DNA of 64,000 bases, from NCBI GenBank assembly GCA_964036665.1, contig OZ038530.1, forward strand, positions 21,102,001 to 21,166,000. Direction: 5' to 3'. A program made the position numbers and the translations under genes. Shown in pieces: positions 35,024 through 46,171 of the stretch. This DNA is from Gordius sp. MW1 (Eukaryota > Nematomorpha > Gordioida > Gordea > Gordiidae). Numbering within the stretch: the first letter of the stretch is position 1; the number at the start of each line of letters is the position of its first letter. The notes below the pieces were generated by a model. It searched no databases. It worked only from the letters and a program-made list of their open reading frames with translations, and had not been told where the DNA came from.

Positions 35024-35026
35024 TTA

Positions 35027-36555
35027 GTCCGGTCATCTAATCGCCAAAAAAGGACTCCATTGCAATGGTTAAAAATTTATAGCAATCGGAGCACACTATT
35101 ACAGTTTTAACAAATTTTAGGGCTTTAAAAAAATAAAAATTATAAATATCTAATATTATTCTAGGTTTTCAACACTGATTACATAAGGAATGTTTCGAGG
35201 ATGACAATATTAAAATCACGAAAGCTTTGATTTAAACATTAGGATTGCGTTCGTATTAACGAATAAAAGTTAATGAAAAATTATGTTATTTGCCATGCAA
35301 TTTGTGAGGCTATTGTGTCATTATTATTTCATCTTATTTTATTTATTCTGGTAACATTCACAAATATAAAAAACGAGAATGTGGAAATTAAGGCCCATTT
35401 TTGGGGATGAATATTGTGTGGATTCTAACATTTTTGATTAAAAACCATGAATATTTATGGGGGAAGGGATGCCTAAGGTCGCCTTGCATAAAATCAATAG
35501 ACATTCCATTAATTTGGGAGTATCATAAATTATAAAAAATTGCAAATGAACTTAAGGGGAATAATAATTTACAAAGTTGCAAAATGATATTTTTTTAGAT
35601 TCCAACCATAAATTTATTATATTTGCTAGGCCATGGAATTGCATGTGAGAATTTTTTAGTCCCTCTATGGAAGCAATAAAGCATTGAGAAATGTGAATGT
35701 TTTGTAATAAATAGATTTGGCATATTGGAAATAAAAAAGGAAAAAATGTGAATAAAAAATCAAACATATAACTTATAATAATAAAAGATAGACCGTGTAA
35801 CTGGATATTTTTGTAGTATTATAAAAAATATTTTATTGACAAATCGTGTCATATTTCTAAAAAATTTAAAGTTATTATGTAAACCTTATAGAACCCTATG
35901 ATGAAATAAAAGATTTTTGATTACTAGGAAATTGTAATGTGTTCAAATAAAATATTTTTCACTTTTTATATAAAAACTAACTTTTTAAAAACAAATGCAA
36001 ACCAAGTCAGGCAGGTATCTAGTGTACAAGAATTAGTTAAAGTGATTACAAGTCAAGAGAATAATGTATGCCTCCTTTTATCACAATAGATAAAAATTCA
36101 CAATTGGAATATCATTAGATTTAAAAAGATGCTTATGACCAATACACAGTGCCATTATAGTAATTTATTGTCAATAATGTTAAAACCAGTGAACCCCAAT
36201 ACTTTTTAAATCTATCATAGCTTAATTAACATAAACCAAGGGGTTAGGGTTAGGAAGTTTGTTGCTAAAAAACTTGATGGTTAAAGTTTTGGTGAATTAA
36301 TTTAAAGTAAGAGGTTTAAAAATAAATGATGAATGTGACTTTGTTTGTTGATATGCCTTCTCATAGCTAAAGAAATATGCAGTTGTTTATTAAGCTTTCT
36401 TGATTTATTAGTGACCCTAAAGCAACTTCTAACATAACATGACATAAAAAATTTATCTTGAACAAAATAAATTGGCATAAAATGCTTTCATACATATATT
36501 TAAAAGTCTACAGATTATATTCATGCAATAGTATACAAGATATCAATATTCTATT
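35027..36555. other. Intergenic, nothing recognised
   Basis: AT-rich. A partial GCATAGC-like motif (TTTGCCATGCAATTTGTGAG) occurs at 35288. No gene recognised. Confidence 0.35.
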
Positions 36556-36563
36556 TCAATTAC

Positions 36564-36774
36564 CTTGATTATTGCTAGAACTCACTTCCTGGGAGGAATT
36601 ATTTTGATATTTATCCATGGTCATGTAATAAAGGGCCAATTTTAAAGGTTGCTTTAGATTAGGTTTATGAGTATTTAAATTATCACACACATTTTCTTCA
36701 TTTGAAGAATATAAAAGGTTCTGAGATGATGACTGACGCTTATACCAAAACCATGATATACAATTTAACATCAT
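36564..36774 (-). CDS. Possible first coding exon of an unknown gene
   Basis: A minus-strand frame opens with two ATG codons (36774-36769) and runs 70 codons to a donor-like CAAG|GTAATTG at 36563. The product starts MMLNCISWFWYKRQSSSQNL and is Ser/Asn-rich. No domain is recognised and no downstream exon was found. A plus-strand frame starting at 36884 diverges from it, so a shared promoter is conceivable. Confidence 0.3.
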
Positions 36775-36883
36775 TTACATATTTAACGACATTGAAATTA
36801 TGAAAAACAAATTTATTTAAAAACAGATGTTTATCAAATTTTAAGTGGTGATAATTATATCAGGCACATAAAACGTATACGCT

Positions 36884-37081
36884 ATGTATAATTTGACCAA
36901 ACATTTAAAAACATTTAATGACTATAAATGTAATCTAGTGTCCATTACTAATGCTCATAAAACAATCATTTTATTTAAATTTAATTATAATTGCGGTTTG
37001 TATCAAAATATATTTAAAGAAACTCAAAATGGTGAACCTGAACCTGATACTATGGCGAAAATAAGTAAGGTCTTTAAATAA
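36884..37081 (+). CDS. Short open frame, unknown
   Basis: 65 codons from ATG to TAA. Lys/Asn-rich with a NGEPEPDTMAKISKVFK end; ATAA|GTAAGG near 37064 might be a donor so that the true product differs. No family recognised; may be chance. Confidence 0.2.
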   Translation: MYNLTKHLKTFNDYKCNLVSITNAHKTIILFKFNYNCGLYQNIFKETQNGEPEPDTMAKISKVFK

Positions 37082-37123
37082 ACAACACAGATGTACTTGA
37101 TTTTAAAATTTTCCGCAATTAAA

Positions 37124-38214
37124 CCAATAATTCTGATAGAGAATTTTGCGCTGAATAATAATAATCTATTTTTTTGCTGTTTTTTGATAAACGAGGTTGA
37201 AGGTGCAAAACATGACCATTTTAACCTTTTTTAAGGTTATATTGCGATATAATTTTTTCTGGAAAATATTATTTAGTCCTGAAAATTAAAGTTTTATCTA
37301 TAGGTCTATTATTTTAGTTTTTTGTTTCACCTCTATATTTAATATACGCGAATAAATATAAAAATAGAAGTGAAAAAAAAACTAAAATAATGGATCTATA
37401 GATAAAACTTTACTCTACAGGAATATGTTAATAATAGTATAAATTAAAATGTCGTGGCAATTGTTAGAAAGATAAAATAATGATAAGGATAGGATTATTA
37501 TTTACATTATGGTTACGTTATTATTTATTCTTTGTTATTCAATTATTATGATCTTTAAGTCTTACCTTATATTTTAGGATTATAATCATCTTTAAAAGTC
37601 CAACATATCTCATTTTATTCGAATTATTAGGCGATTTAATTAATATGTTGCCCACCAGAATATCCCGCGCGATGGTAAGCGATTGAAGGAATAATCAAGT
37701 CAGAAAAAATGGAATAAATTCTTTGAACAAAAGAAACGCAGAGGGAGATATATGTGTGTAGACACGTGATCACAACATGGCCACACGCGTATATATTACT
37801 ACGCGTCTAACAAATCAATACGAGAGAGATAATGAGGGAAATACTCGTGTTAGCATATCACTATATTAAATCGCGGAGAGAGCGATGGGGGGAGAGGGAC
37901 TACGCGTATACATTAAGATGCGTTTCACAAATCAATGAGGGAGATGCTGATGGGGAGGGGTACACATGTATGGTAGACTACCCAACAATGGGAGTCACTG
38001 TACCGCAATGAGAGGTTGTGTTGTGTATAATAGACTGTGGTTGCGCATGCGTTACGCCTGCGCGCAACCGCAACAGCAATATAACCTCAAGAACGGTTAA
38101 AATGGGCATTTGTACTTTCAGCCTCTTTTCTCGTAAAAACTGGAAGTTTTGGAAAAAAACCAAAAACATATTCAGCGCAAAATTTTCTATCAGAATTATT
38201 GATCTGATTGCGAC
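37124..38214. mobile_element. Foldback-type element with about 145-bp inverted ends
   Basis: Left end 37124-37262 and right end 38070-38214 are inverted copies: both contain, read inward, AATAATTCTGATAGA, AATTTTGCGCTGAATA and later CCATTTTAACC and GGTTATATTGC. The inner part carries purine-rich and ACGCGT-containing sequence (37730-37970). Frames at 37978-38289 are inside the right arm and are not genes. Confidence 0.75.
37289..37416. repeat. Long hairpin
   Basis: AAAGTTTTATCTATAG near 37289 pairs with CTATAGATAAAACTTT ending 37416, and TATTATTTTAGTTTTTTG with the matching inner arm. Arms of about 50 nt with few mismatches, loop near ATACGCGAATA. It lies within the foldback element and may be a separate MITE inserted there. 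Confidence 0.75.
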
Positions 38215-38471
38215 CTGTGTTTTATAAGCATAAACTTTATTAATAAATAAAGATTTGTGTATAAAGTATTTAAAAAATTTGTTAGGCACAAATTTTGTGA
38301 CATAATATGGGTTCTTGCACTTTAATGCAATTATTTACTTCTTGAATGTAATATTTATTATAAGATTATATATACAATCACTGAAAACCTCAAAACTCTT
38401 AGTTTCCTATTCCAACAACATTACTACTTTTGGGGTTTTTGCAACGTTGGAATGGTTACAAAGTTTTACCT

Positions 38472-40540
38472 ATATTATAAACTAGCTGTGCCAGGCAAAG
38501 CGTGGCTTTGGCTATCGTATCCGGAGATACGAAGATGAAGATATCTTCCCACACCCCCCCCCCCCCCCTCCATCTCATCTTATTCAAAAGTTAAAGTTAA
38601 GAGTTCAACACGCGGTACAACTCATTTGATCTTACACGTTGTACACTCATAGCGTAGACCATTATTCTTTTACATTTAATTTCTAGACCCCCGACGCGCT
38701 TATAAGTTTGTGTTATTTATTTCTGATACTCAATATAATTTTTCTTTTAATAAAATAGATTGGCGAAATGTAGAGCGGTAAAGTTATCTTTATTTAGTGG
38801 CTATTAAGCCCGGCCATCCCCCAATAGTTTATCTTTTTACGGCCCAATATTTCCCCCAACTCAAGCCTGATAATTCCCCCTTCCTTCAAAATTCGCAAAT
38901 CATATTCCTTTTCTCAGGAACTCGATATTTGGTGTCAGATATTCTACTCACGCCCGATGGAGGAAACCAGGAATTATTCTACAAAACGAAAAAGGAAATA
39001 ATTTATACAGAAAGATTAATTTGGAATTCATATTGCCGCCCCCCCCTTCTTCTGAATGGAATGGATAAAATTATTCCAGGAACATCCCGTTTGCCATGAA
39101 CAACCGTCACAGCGCAGGGATATTGTATAAAATTATTCCAGTAAAACAATCGAACCACTTCGTCGGGATTAAAAAACAATCGAACCACGTACTAAAACAA
39201 TCGAACCAATCCATGATTCGGAAATATTGGGAGACGGAGGAAGAAAACAATTCCTTCGAACAATTGGCTACCAAATTTAAACCGCAAACATAATTCAGTG
39301 GAAATTCCAATATGTCTGAGAGCAGATGGCAGAATTCTTCGAACGAATGAAAATCCCGAAACTGATTTAAATCAAAATATCAATTATGCAGAATCATCCC
39401 TAACTAATTCTCAAGGACTAAATTCGTCATATTTGGTAAAATAGAATTCAACGAAAAATTCACTTAAATTAAACACATATATAAATGATAAAATTAACGA
39501 ATAAACAAAACACATTTAAATTATACACATATATTAATTATATGAAAATTATATTGTTAACCAATATTTAAACCTCCCCCCCCCCGCAGCTTCTTTGACT
39601 ATTATTTGACAGTCTGCGCGTGGGCAAGAAAGGATAATTTTCAAGATGGCAGTTTACACTCTATATTAATTATAAGTTTTGTCAAGGCTGTTGCTAGGTG
39701 AGTCACAGAGTTGGAAGAAAAATCAGTAAGCCATGACGTTGCCTTTTTATCACTGATTTTTACAGATATCAGTCGTCGTGTGACCAAAGGCCAGAGTTGG
39801 TATTCGATGCCAGATGTTTGAGACTTATAATGTTAATAACGCCGCCTTGATAGTTGCACTCAACAACACGGAACTCTTAGTACTCTATCGAAAATACATT
39901 AATTCTTCGACTTTTCAATAAAAGGGAAAGGTACCGTATCCGGAGATACGAAGATGAAGATATCTTCCCACACCCCCCCCCCCCCCCATCTCATCTTATT
40001 CAAAAGTTAAAGTTAAGAGTTCAACACGCGGTACAACTCATTTGATCTTACACGTTGTACACTCATAGCGTAGACCATTATTTTTTTACATTTAATTTCT
40101 AGACCCCCGACGCGCTTATAAGTTTGTGTTATTTATTTCTGATACACAATATAATTTTTCTTGTAATAAAATAGATTGGCGAAATGTAGAGCGGTAAAGT
40201 TATCTTTATTTAGTGGCTATTAAGCCCGGCCATCCCCCAATAGTTTATCTTTTTACGGCCCAATATTTCCCCCAATTCAAGCCTGATAATTCCCCCTTCC
40301 TTCAAAATTCGCAAATCATATTCCTATTCCCAGGAATGCGATATTGGCTTAGTGTATAATGAGTTGAATAATTAGAACGTCTTAATAGGACATGTATGAA
40401 AGAAGTTGGGTCATCTTTAAGAGAGTTTATGATGTAAAGCTGTATTATGTAAATACGTATTAACTCAATAATAGCAAAAGGTATATATATTCGTAATTCA
40501 ATGGATTAATTACATTTTTAAATTTATAGGTTAAAAAGTG
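38472..40540 (-). mobile_element. Helitron 3' terminal fragment, split by an LTR-like insertion
   Basis: CTAGCTGTGCCAGGCAAAGC at 38473 resembles the Helitron end at 47279 (CTAGCTGTGCCCGGCCAAGC). The homology resumes after the insertion: TTGGCTTAGTG..., TAATTAG and GGGTCATCTTTAAGAGAGTT (40344-40433) match 47306-47395. It is non-coding and is the outer host of the LTR-like element. Confidence 0.6.
38506..40343. mobile_element. Non-autonomous LTR-type element (TRIM-like)
   Basis: Two direct repeats of about 410 bp (38506-38927 and 39935-40343), about 97% alike by eye, flank 1.0 kb. Each starts CGTATCCGGAGATACG (itself a small hairpin), includes a C-run and ends (A/T)(C/G)CGATATT. Immediately inside the left repeat is TGGTGTCAGATATTC, a primer-binding-site-like string starting TGG. 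Immediately before the right repeat is a purine tract, AAAAGGGAAAGG. GGCT flanks both outer ends and may be the target duplication. The interior contains three AAAACAATCGAACCA units (39133-39215) but no gag or pol. Confidence 0.6.
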
Positions 40541-40944
40541 CGATGTTTAGTGATAATGTTCGACAATGTAGAGAACAAAAATTAGCAAATGGTGTATTGT
40601 CACTAAAATCTTTAGTATTAAACTAGTTAAAAATGAACCAGTTCTTAGCTCTTTATCTAACTAATGATTATTGTTAATGATGATGTTATACATTTAACAT
40701 TTGAAACATTCTTAATATCTTAATAATATCCAAACCAATCAAGAGATCAAATAATGATACTAAATTCTAAGCACATGGAAAAGAAATATCCAAGATTTGA
40801 ATTAAAATAATGCTAAAGCTTAATTAGATTAATTTTACAAATTTAGTCTAAGCTTTATATACTCTTCCATCGCATATTTTTTAATACACTTATATTTACT
40901 TAATCGGCATTTTCATATTGTATATATTTACAATTTCTAGAAGT
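40541..40944. other. 3' flank of the receptor gene
   Basis: AT-rich, nothing recognised; includes the receptor's presumed 3' untranslated region. Confidence 0.4.
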
Positions 40945-42099
40945 TCATTTACAATTTATCGCATGATTGATGTCAATGAAGAGCATATCTCTTATGTGTC
41001 GATCGAAAAAAATATTTATATAAACGCCCATTAAAGGATTGCAAAACTTTAAAAAGTATATGATGATTTGGATTTTAAATAAGTGCTTTGGCAGGTCCGG
41101 GTTCCAAGTCCCTAACCAAATACCATTGATTATGAATGGTATACTAGTTATCATGGTATGCAAACTTTGGGCGTATATTAAAGATGAAACGTCTTTCATG
41201 TGTTGGTTAGCGTGGTGAGCTACATTTCTTCTAAGCGCAACTTGTGCTGGTATTCCATTTACTCGTGACGTTGCACCAAGGCTATTCTGTCTAGACTCTG
41301 TAAATTTTGTACATCTCTCTGACCCTGGAATCGTTATGTTAGAAGTTAAAGGAACGATTTGGGTAGCTCGCTTGGCGTAATGCCTCATAATGTAATGGTT
41401 GCCGAAAATGCAAAAAATTAAAGGACATATATACATGAAGATGACGATGAATAGATTGTAAGCTTTGAGCCACATACTATCTCTCGCAGCCGGTACTCTT
41501 ATCATTCCTTTTGAGTCTTGGGTCACATAGTAGACGAACCCGTAGGGCAGAGATATTAAAACATTGGTAACGAATAAAATTGTACATTCGAGAATGGCTC
41601 CACGTTTAAGCTTATCCTTAACATTTCCATACATCCGGGGTTGATTGAAGGGTTTAATTAAGGCTTTAATTCTTTTACCTATCATGATCACCGTGAGCCA
41701 ATTGGTTATTGTGAGGTTGGCTTCTTGAATAATCCATGAAATATTGTAAACCCAAATCAGCCATGCCTTATGACGCGAAGCGATACCAAAACAAAAGTAA
41801 AAGGACACTTTATTGATTAGGAGCACGGCAGAAAGGATGAGATCGTTGCAGGCCAAAAATTTTACATAGATATGAAAGGTTGGCTGCCATTTCATGCGCG
41901 ACGCATACCTCAAATAAATGCAATAACCGATTATAGTGAAGAAGGGTATGATAAAGAGCACGTATTTATGCAAGATTATTTTCAATGCCCCTTGATAACG
42001 AGGTTTTTGAGACCAAAGGCTCGAATCATTAAGAAGTAACCATACTAATGGTTTAGAAGATATGTTAAATCGCGTTATAGTTAATTCCTTCCGCATCAT
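40945..42099 (-). CDS. Seven-transmembrane receptor, rhodopsin-like, intronless
   Basis: An uninterrupted frame of 384 codons from ATG (42099; a second ATG follows directly) to TGA. Seven hydrophobic segments are visible at roughly residues 43-66, 80-100, 115-137, 170-193, 214-238, 308-330 and 340-365. A possible N-glycosylation site (NIS) lies at the start and a second (NDS) near residue 25. After helix 3, NWLTVIMIGKRIKALIKPF aligns with the rhodopsin-family WLTV...ERY region, but the E/DRY triplet is replaced by GKR. Helix 7 reads CNPLMGVYINIFF, an NPxxY-like motif with longer spacing. These fit a divergent peptide-type GPCR acting in the plasma membrane; the ligand cannot be inferred. The third cytoplasmic loop is long (about residues 240-300). 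A single-exon structure contrasts with the other genes here. Confidence 0.85.
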   Translation of the reverse strand: MMRKELTITRFNISSKPLVWLLLNDSSLWSQKPRYQGALKIILHKYVLFIIPFFTIIGYCIYLRYASRMKWQPTFHIYVKFLACNDLILSAVLLINKVSFYFCFGIASRHKAWLIWVYNISWIIQEANLTITNWLTVIMIGKRIKALIKPFNQPRMYGNVKDKLKRGAILECTILFVTNVLISLPYGFVYYVTQDSKGMIRVPAARDSMWLKAYNLFIVIFMYICPLIFCIFGNHYIMRHYAKRATQIVPLTSNITIPGSERCTKFTESRQNSLGATSRVNGIPAQVALRRNVAHHANQHMKDVSSLIYAQSLHTMITSIPFIINGIWLGTWNPDLPKHLFKIQIIIYFLKFCNPLMGVYINIFFDRHIRDMLFIDINHAINCK

Positions 42100-42790
42100 G
42101 TTCTTCTGGCTACCCCCGTTTTATTGATTGACTGATTTACGAGATGGAGTAGTTGGGATTGTGACTATACAATGAGAGGTGATGTCTAATATCAACGTGG
42201 AAAATGTGTCATTGAGTAGAACATACGTCCGTGTCCGATGTGTCAATTAAAATATTGATGTGAGCCAGGCCGTAAGTTTTTCATATTAATAATAGGGAGG
42301 GTGTGGCTGTGGGTCATATAAAGGAAAAAGAATTAATAATCTTGACGTCGCTAATATATTAAGGTATTACATAATCTAATAAAACATAAACTGATTTTTA
42401 ACTCTTTATCCTTCTAAATGATTAAATATGTGTTATTCTATATGCTAAGTTATTTTTCAGAGATGGCTTTGATTAATTTATTTATCTCATTACATTTGTA
42501 TAGTGTTGGCTTAATTAGAGCAATATTAACATTTTAACTTTACAAAACAGTTAAAAATTTGCTTAAATATAAATTTGCACATAGCTTAAATAATATTTTA
42601 TTTTTTAATAAATAGTTTATTCTTATTGACTATAAATATGAATAATGTAATTTAAATTAATCAATCTCTAAAAAGTATTTATAACAATAGATTAATAGCA
42701 CAAAAAATTAAATTAATGAATTAAGAAGTTGTACATATGGCTATGCTAGGATATATTAAAATAATTTTATATATTATTTTATATAGCGAT
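42100..42790. other. 5' flank of the receptor gene
   Basis: AT-rich; no promoter element can be named and no repeat recognised until the composite repeat at 42800. Confidence 0.4.
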
Positions 42791-42799
42791 AAATAATAA

Positions 42800-43940
42800 C
42801 CAGGGCCTTCGGCCCTGGTGGGAAGGGGAGGGGGGAAGGGAAGGGGGGAGGGAGGTGCAGGAGGGAAGAGAAACGAAACTCATCTATACTCCGTATAAAC
42901 ATAGCATATTTGCTATGCAATTTATAGGCGAGAAAGGTGGGAAGGGGCGAGAATGCCTATGGGGGGGGGGTATAAAATGCAAAATGATTAGTTATTTATT
43001 TATACAAATATTTAAAAAGTTAAATTTTTGTAAAACCTGCTATAAAACATTTATTATTACTTTATTTATTGAGGAAGAGGCTTTCTTTCATTCATTCTTA
43101 TTTATCAACTTCTAAATTAATCAAAATGACGATAGGAACGCAATTAGAGGGTATGACCTTGGAAAAGCCAATAGTCATCCTTCCAAAACGTACAACTTTC
43201 AATTTAGAGTTTTTTTTATACTGTAAAAATTTAAACAATTTGGTGTAGGCGACCCATAATTTGAATTATGACTATAGACTCTATTCAAATCATGCGCATA
43301 TGTATAGTATAAACAAGATATTTAAAAAAAGAAAAGATTTTCCAGTCAGACCTTGACCGCTGGACATTTTTTCCATCACTTTGGCCAGTGGTCATTCTTT
43401 TTAATGGTCAGCAGACAGCCAAATAACTAGTCTATAAATACAATCTAGAAAAAATCGATTTTAATCTCACTTTGGCCAGTGGTAATTTTTTCCATTGGTC
43501 AGTAACCAGCAGACTGCCAAATACAGGCCAATAATTATAATCTAGAGAAAAAATTTGATTTTAATCTCACATTGGCCAGTGGTCATTTTTTTATTGGTCA
43601 GTAGCCAGCAAACGGCCAAATAACCTATTTTTAAATATAGAAAAAAAAATTTGATACACTTTGACCAATGGTCATTTTTTTTATTGATCAGTATCCAGGA
43701 CACGGTCAAAAAGGATATAAATACAAAAAAGACGAGAGAAAAAAAATTCGATTCACATTTTTCATTGATCAGTAGCCAGGATACGGTCAAAAAGTCATAT
43801 TATCAATGGTGTTATCAAGAACAATATATTAATTAAAAAAAAAATTTCCCTCTTGGGGATTCGAACCAGCATTTAAGATACATGTTGGACAACGGACGGA
43901 CAACGAAAAGCGAGCCCATAAATTGCATAGCAATTAATAT
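42800..43940 (+). repeat. GCATAGC composite repeat, copy 2
   Basis: Begins with the hairpin AGGGCCTTCGGCCCT (42803), a purine-rich tract and CATAGCATATTTGCTATG followed by CAATTTATAGGCGAGAAAGG. From 43382 to about 43800 it has four to five units of about 90-100 bp, each with TGGCCAGTGGTCA, a T-run, TGGTCAG and a GAC(A/G)GxCAAA block. A B-box-like string in inverse (GGATTCGAACC, 43857) follows, then GGACGGACAACGAAAAGCGA and GCCCATAAATTGCATAGCAA to 43936. The open frame at 42855-43115 is within the left part and not a gene. Confidence 0.75.
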
Positions 43941-46163
43941 ATTATAATTGCAAAATATAAAGGGTTAGGTCATACTAAAACTTATAAAAACAAATTAAAC
44001 TTATAATTTTAAATAGAAAACAATATTACTTATAAATAACAAGCCCTTCTTATAATTGACAATAATAGAGACCTCTTCGGGATATCCAGCTATCCGTAGT
44101 TAATAATATTTTATATATTTAATGAGTTTTAGAATAAATGGTAATCGGCAAAACTTTAATAATACAAAGTGATGGGGAGTATGCAATCACAGAAAAAAAG
44201 CAAGGTGAATGTGATAAAAAGGGGGTTGTTACTTATAGTAAGAATTTATGACATATTATAATATCGCTTGGGTAGGTGAATTAATTTAATAATGATTTTT
44301 AATCAAATTTGACGAAAACGTATGCTTCTTATATGTTCAGTACTTTAATTAAAGGCGTAAAGGAGCATTATTAGTTTCAATTAGTTTGGGTTAATGATTT
44401 TTTATATACTACTTCTAAAATAGCTCTAATCCGATTTTAATGAACTTTTAGCTTTGTCATTAGCGATTGAAGCAATTTTAATAGGAATATTGATTAACTG
44501 TGGCTCGGACATGCGGATTAATGAAAATGACCAATTTACATTCGAGCTGCAACAAGGATTAATCAAATGAGGTGTATTTAATGGTTATATAACAATTACA
44601 AACACGTAATGCACCTAAGTTTAAATATAAGAGATTTGAAAGTTTCATTTTTTCATATGTATAAACACATGTTATAATAAGGCCCTGTCAAGCTTTAACA
44701 TTTAAACCCTTTTGATCGCTTCTTGTTCAGGCACCTTGGGTAATGAGGTTTTAGCTTTCTAAGGAGTTAGGAAGATATTCTTGGGCGCCCTGATTCAACT
44801 TTTCCCCATTAGTCGCTTCCCTGGCCCAGAATTGGTTTAATGGCTGATCTAACCGAACACACCCTTTGATCAAATCCTTAGTAGTTTAATGATTCAGAGT
44901 TATTCTTAATGAAACTTTAAAGTTCGTCACCAGGAACAATAAAAAATTTAGAGATGGAGAAAAATTGCATCCAAAATATGGGATGTAATCCATTATAATT
45001 TCATTAATGTTTTCCATTTTGCTATCGTGTCTTACTTTTTAAAGATGTTTAAAATAGATAACAATTACTCAAGGCTGCTCGTCGCCAAATGTAGTGAAGT
45101 GGCAGGGGTAGAATACCAAACAAATTAGATTCCAAACGAAACAACGACTTTTATTTCAATACCGCGAGTAATTATAAGCAGACGATAAAATCATAAGCAG
45201 ACGATAAATTCATATATTTTAAAATAGGTAATTATGTTACAAATAACGAAGTGTATATTCATATAACTAATAACTGTCGCTACATAGCACAGCGGCTAGT
45301 TAATATCAATTTTGATTGCATCTTATAAATGATGATAAATTTATTTTTGTTACAATTTTTTTCAAAATTGTCATTTTTAAAAATTGCATTCTCTACTAAT
45401 ATCAGATATACTTTTAATTATAAATCACACATATGATATGTTAATAATGTAAATATTAGTTCAGTAAATATAAATTTGCAATATAAATGTTTGAACTTAA
45501 AGTAAATATAAAATGGCTTTAATAATACGGTTTAGGGTTAATTTTTACCTTTAAAGATATCCAATAACTTAATAATATTTAAAAAATTTGGTACAGAGTA
45601 AATTTTACATTTATTAGTAATATATGTTGTAACCCTATATAATACTCAGTGGTAATCCTCAACCCAAGTATATAATTTTATTCAACCTAAATATTACGCG
45701 CACCATTATTCATACCTTAGTTAATTTGATTACAAATTAATTTTACGCGCAGCTTTATTCACACCTTCATTGTACAATTTGAATATACAATATATCTTGA
45801 AATTTAGATATGTGAATATCTTAAAACTTGTAAACAATATTCATATTAATATATTTACATATTTTATATTTACAAACGTGTTATATCACACTTTTAATAA
45901 TAAATTTAGACGAAAACGTCTACACCTGTGACCCCGCTTATACATACCCTTTGTATCTAAAACTTAAAATATAATACAAGAACGTACATCATGACAAATA
46001 CATATCATTGCATTGCAAGTAGTTATATGTTTTAACAAAAATCTCTCTGTATAATCAATTTAAACCCATCATAAAGCTTCATTTATGTGGTCAGATACGA
46101 TACTATGTGTTAATAGCGTTTTTGGTTCAACTGCAAGGAAAAATCACAGTAGCTTGTGTTTGC
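43941..46163. other. Intergenic, nothing recognised
   Basis: 2.2 kb of AT-rich DNA without a recognised gene or repeat. A poly-purine or microsatellite signal is not prominent here. Confidence 0.35.
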
Positions 46164-46171
46164 ATGAAATC

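Noticed and set aside
34834..35040. 68-codon plus-strand frame
   Set aside because: Lies inside the Harbinger-type MITE and includes its inverted end.
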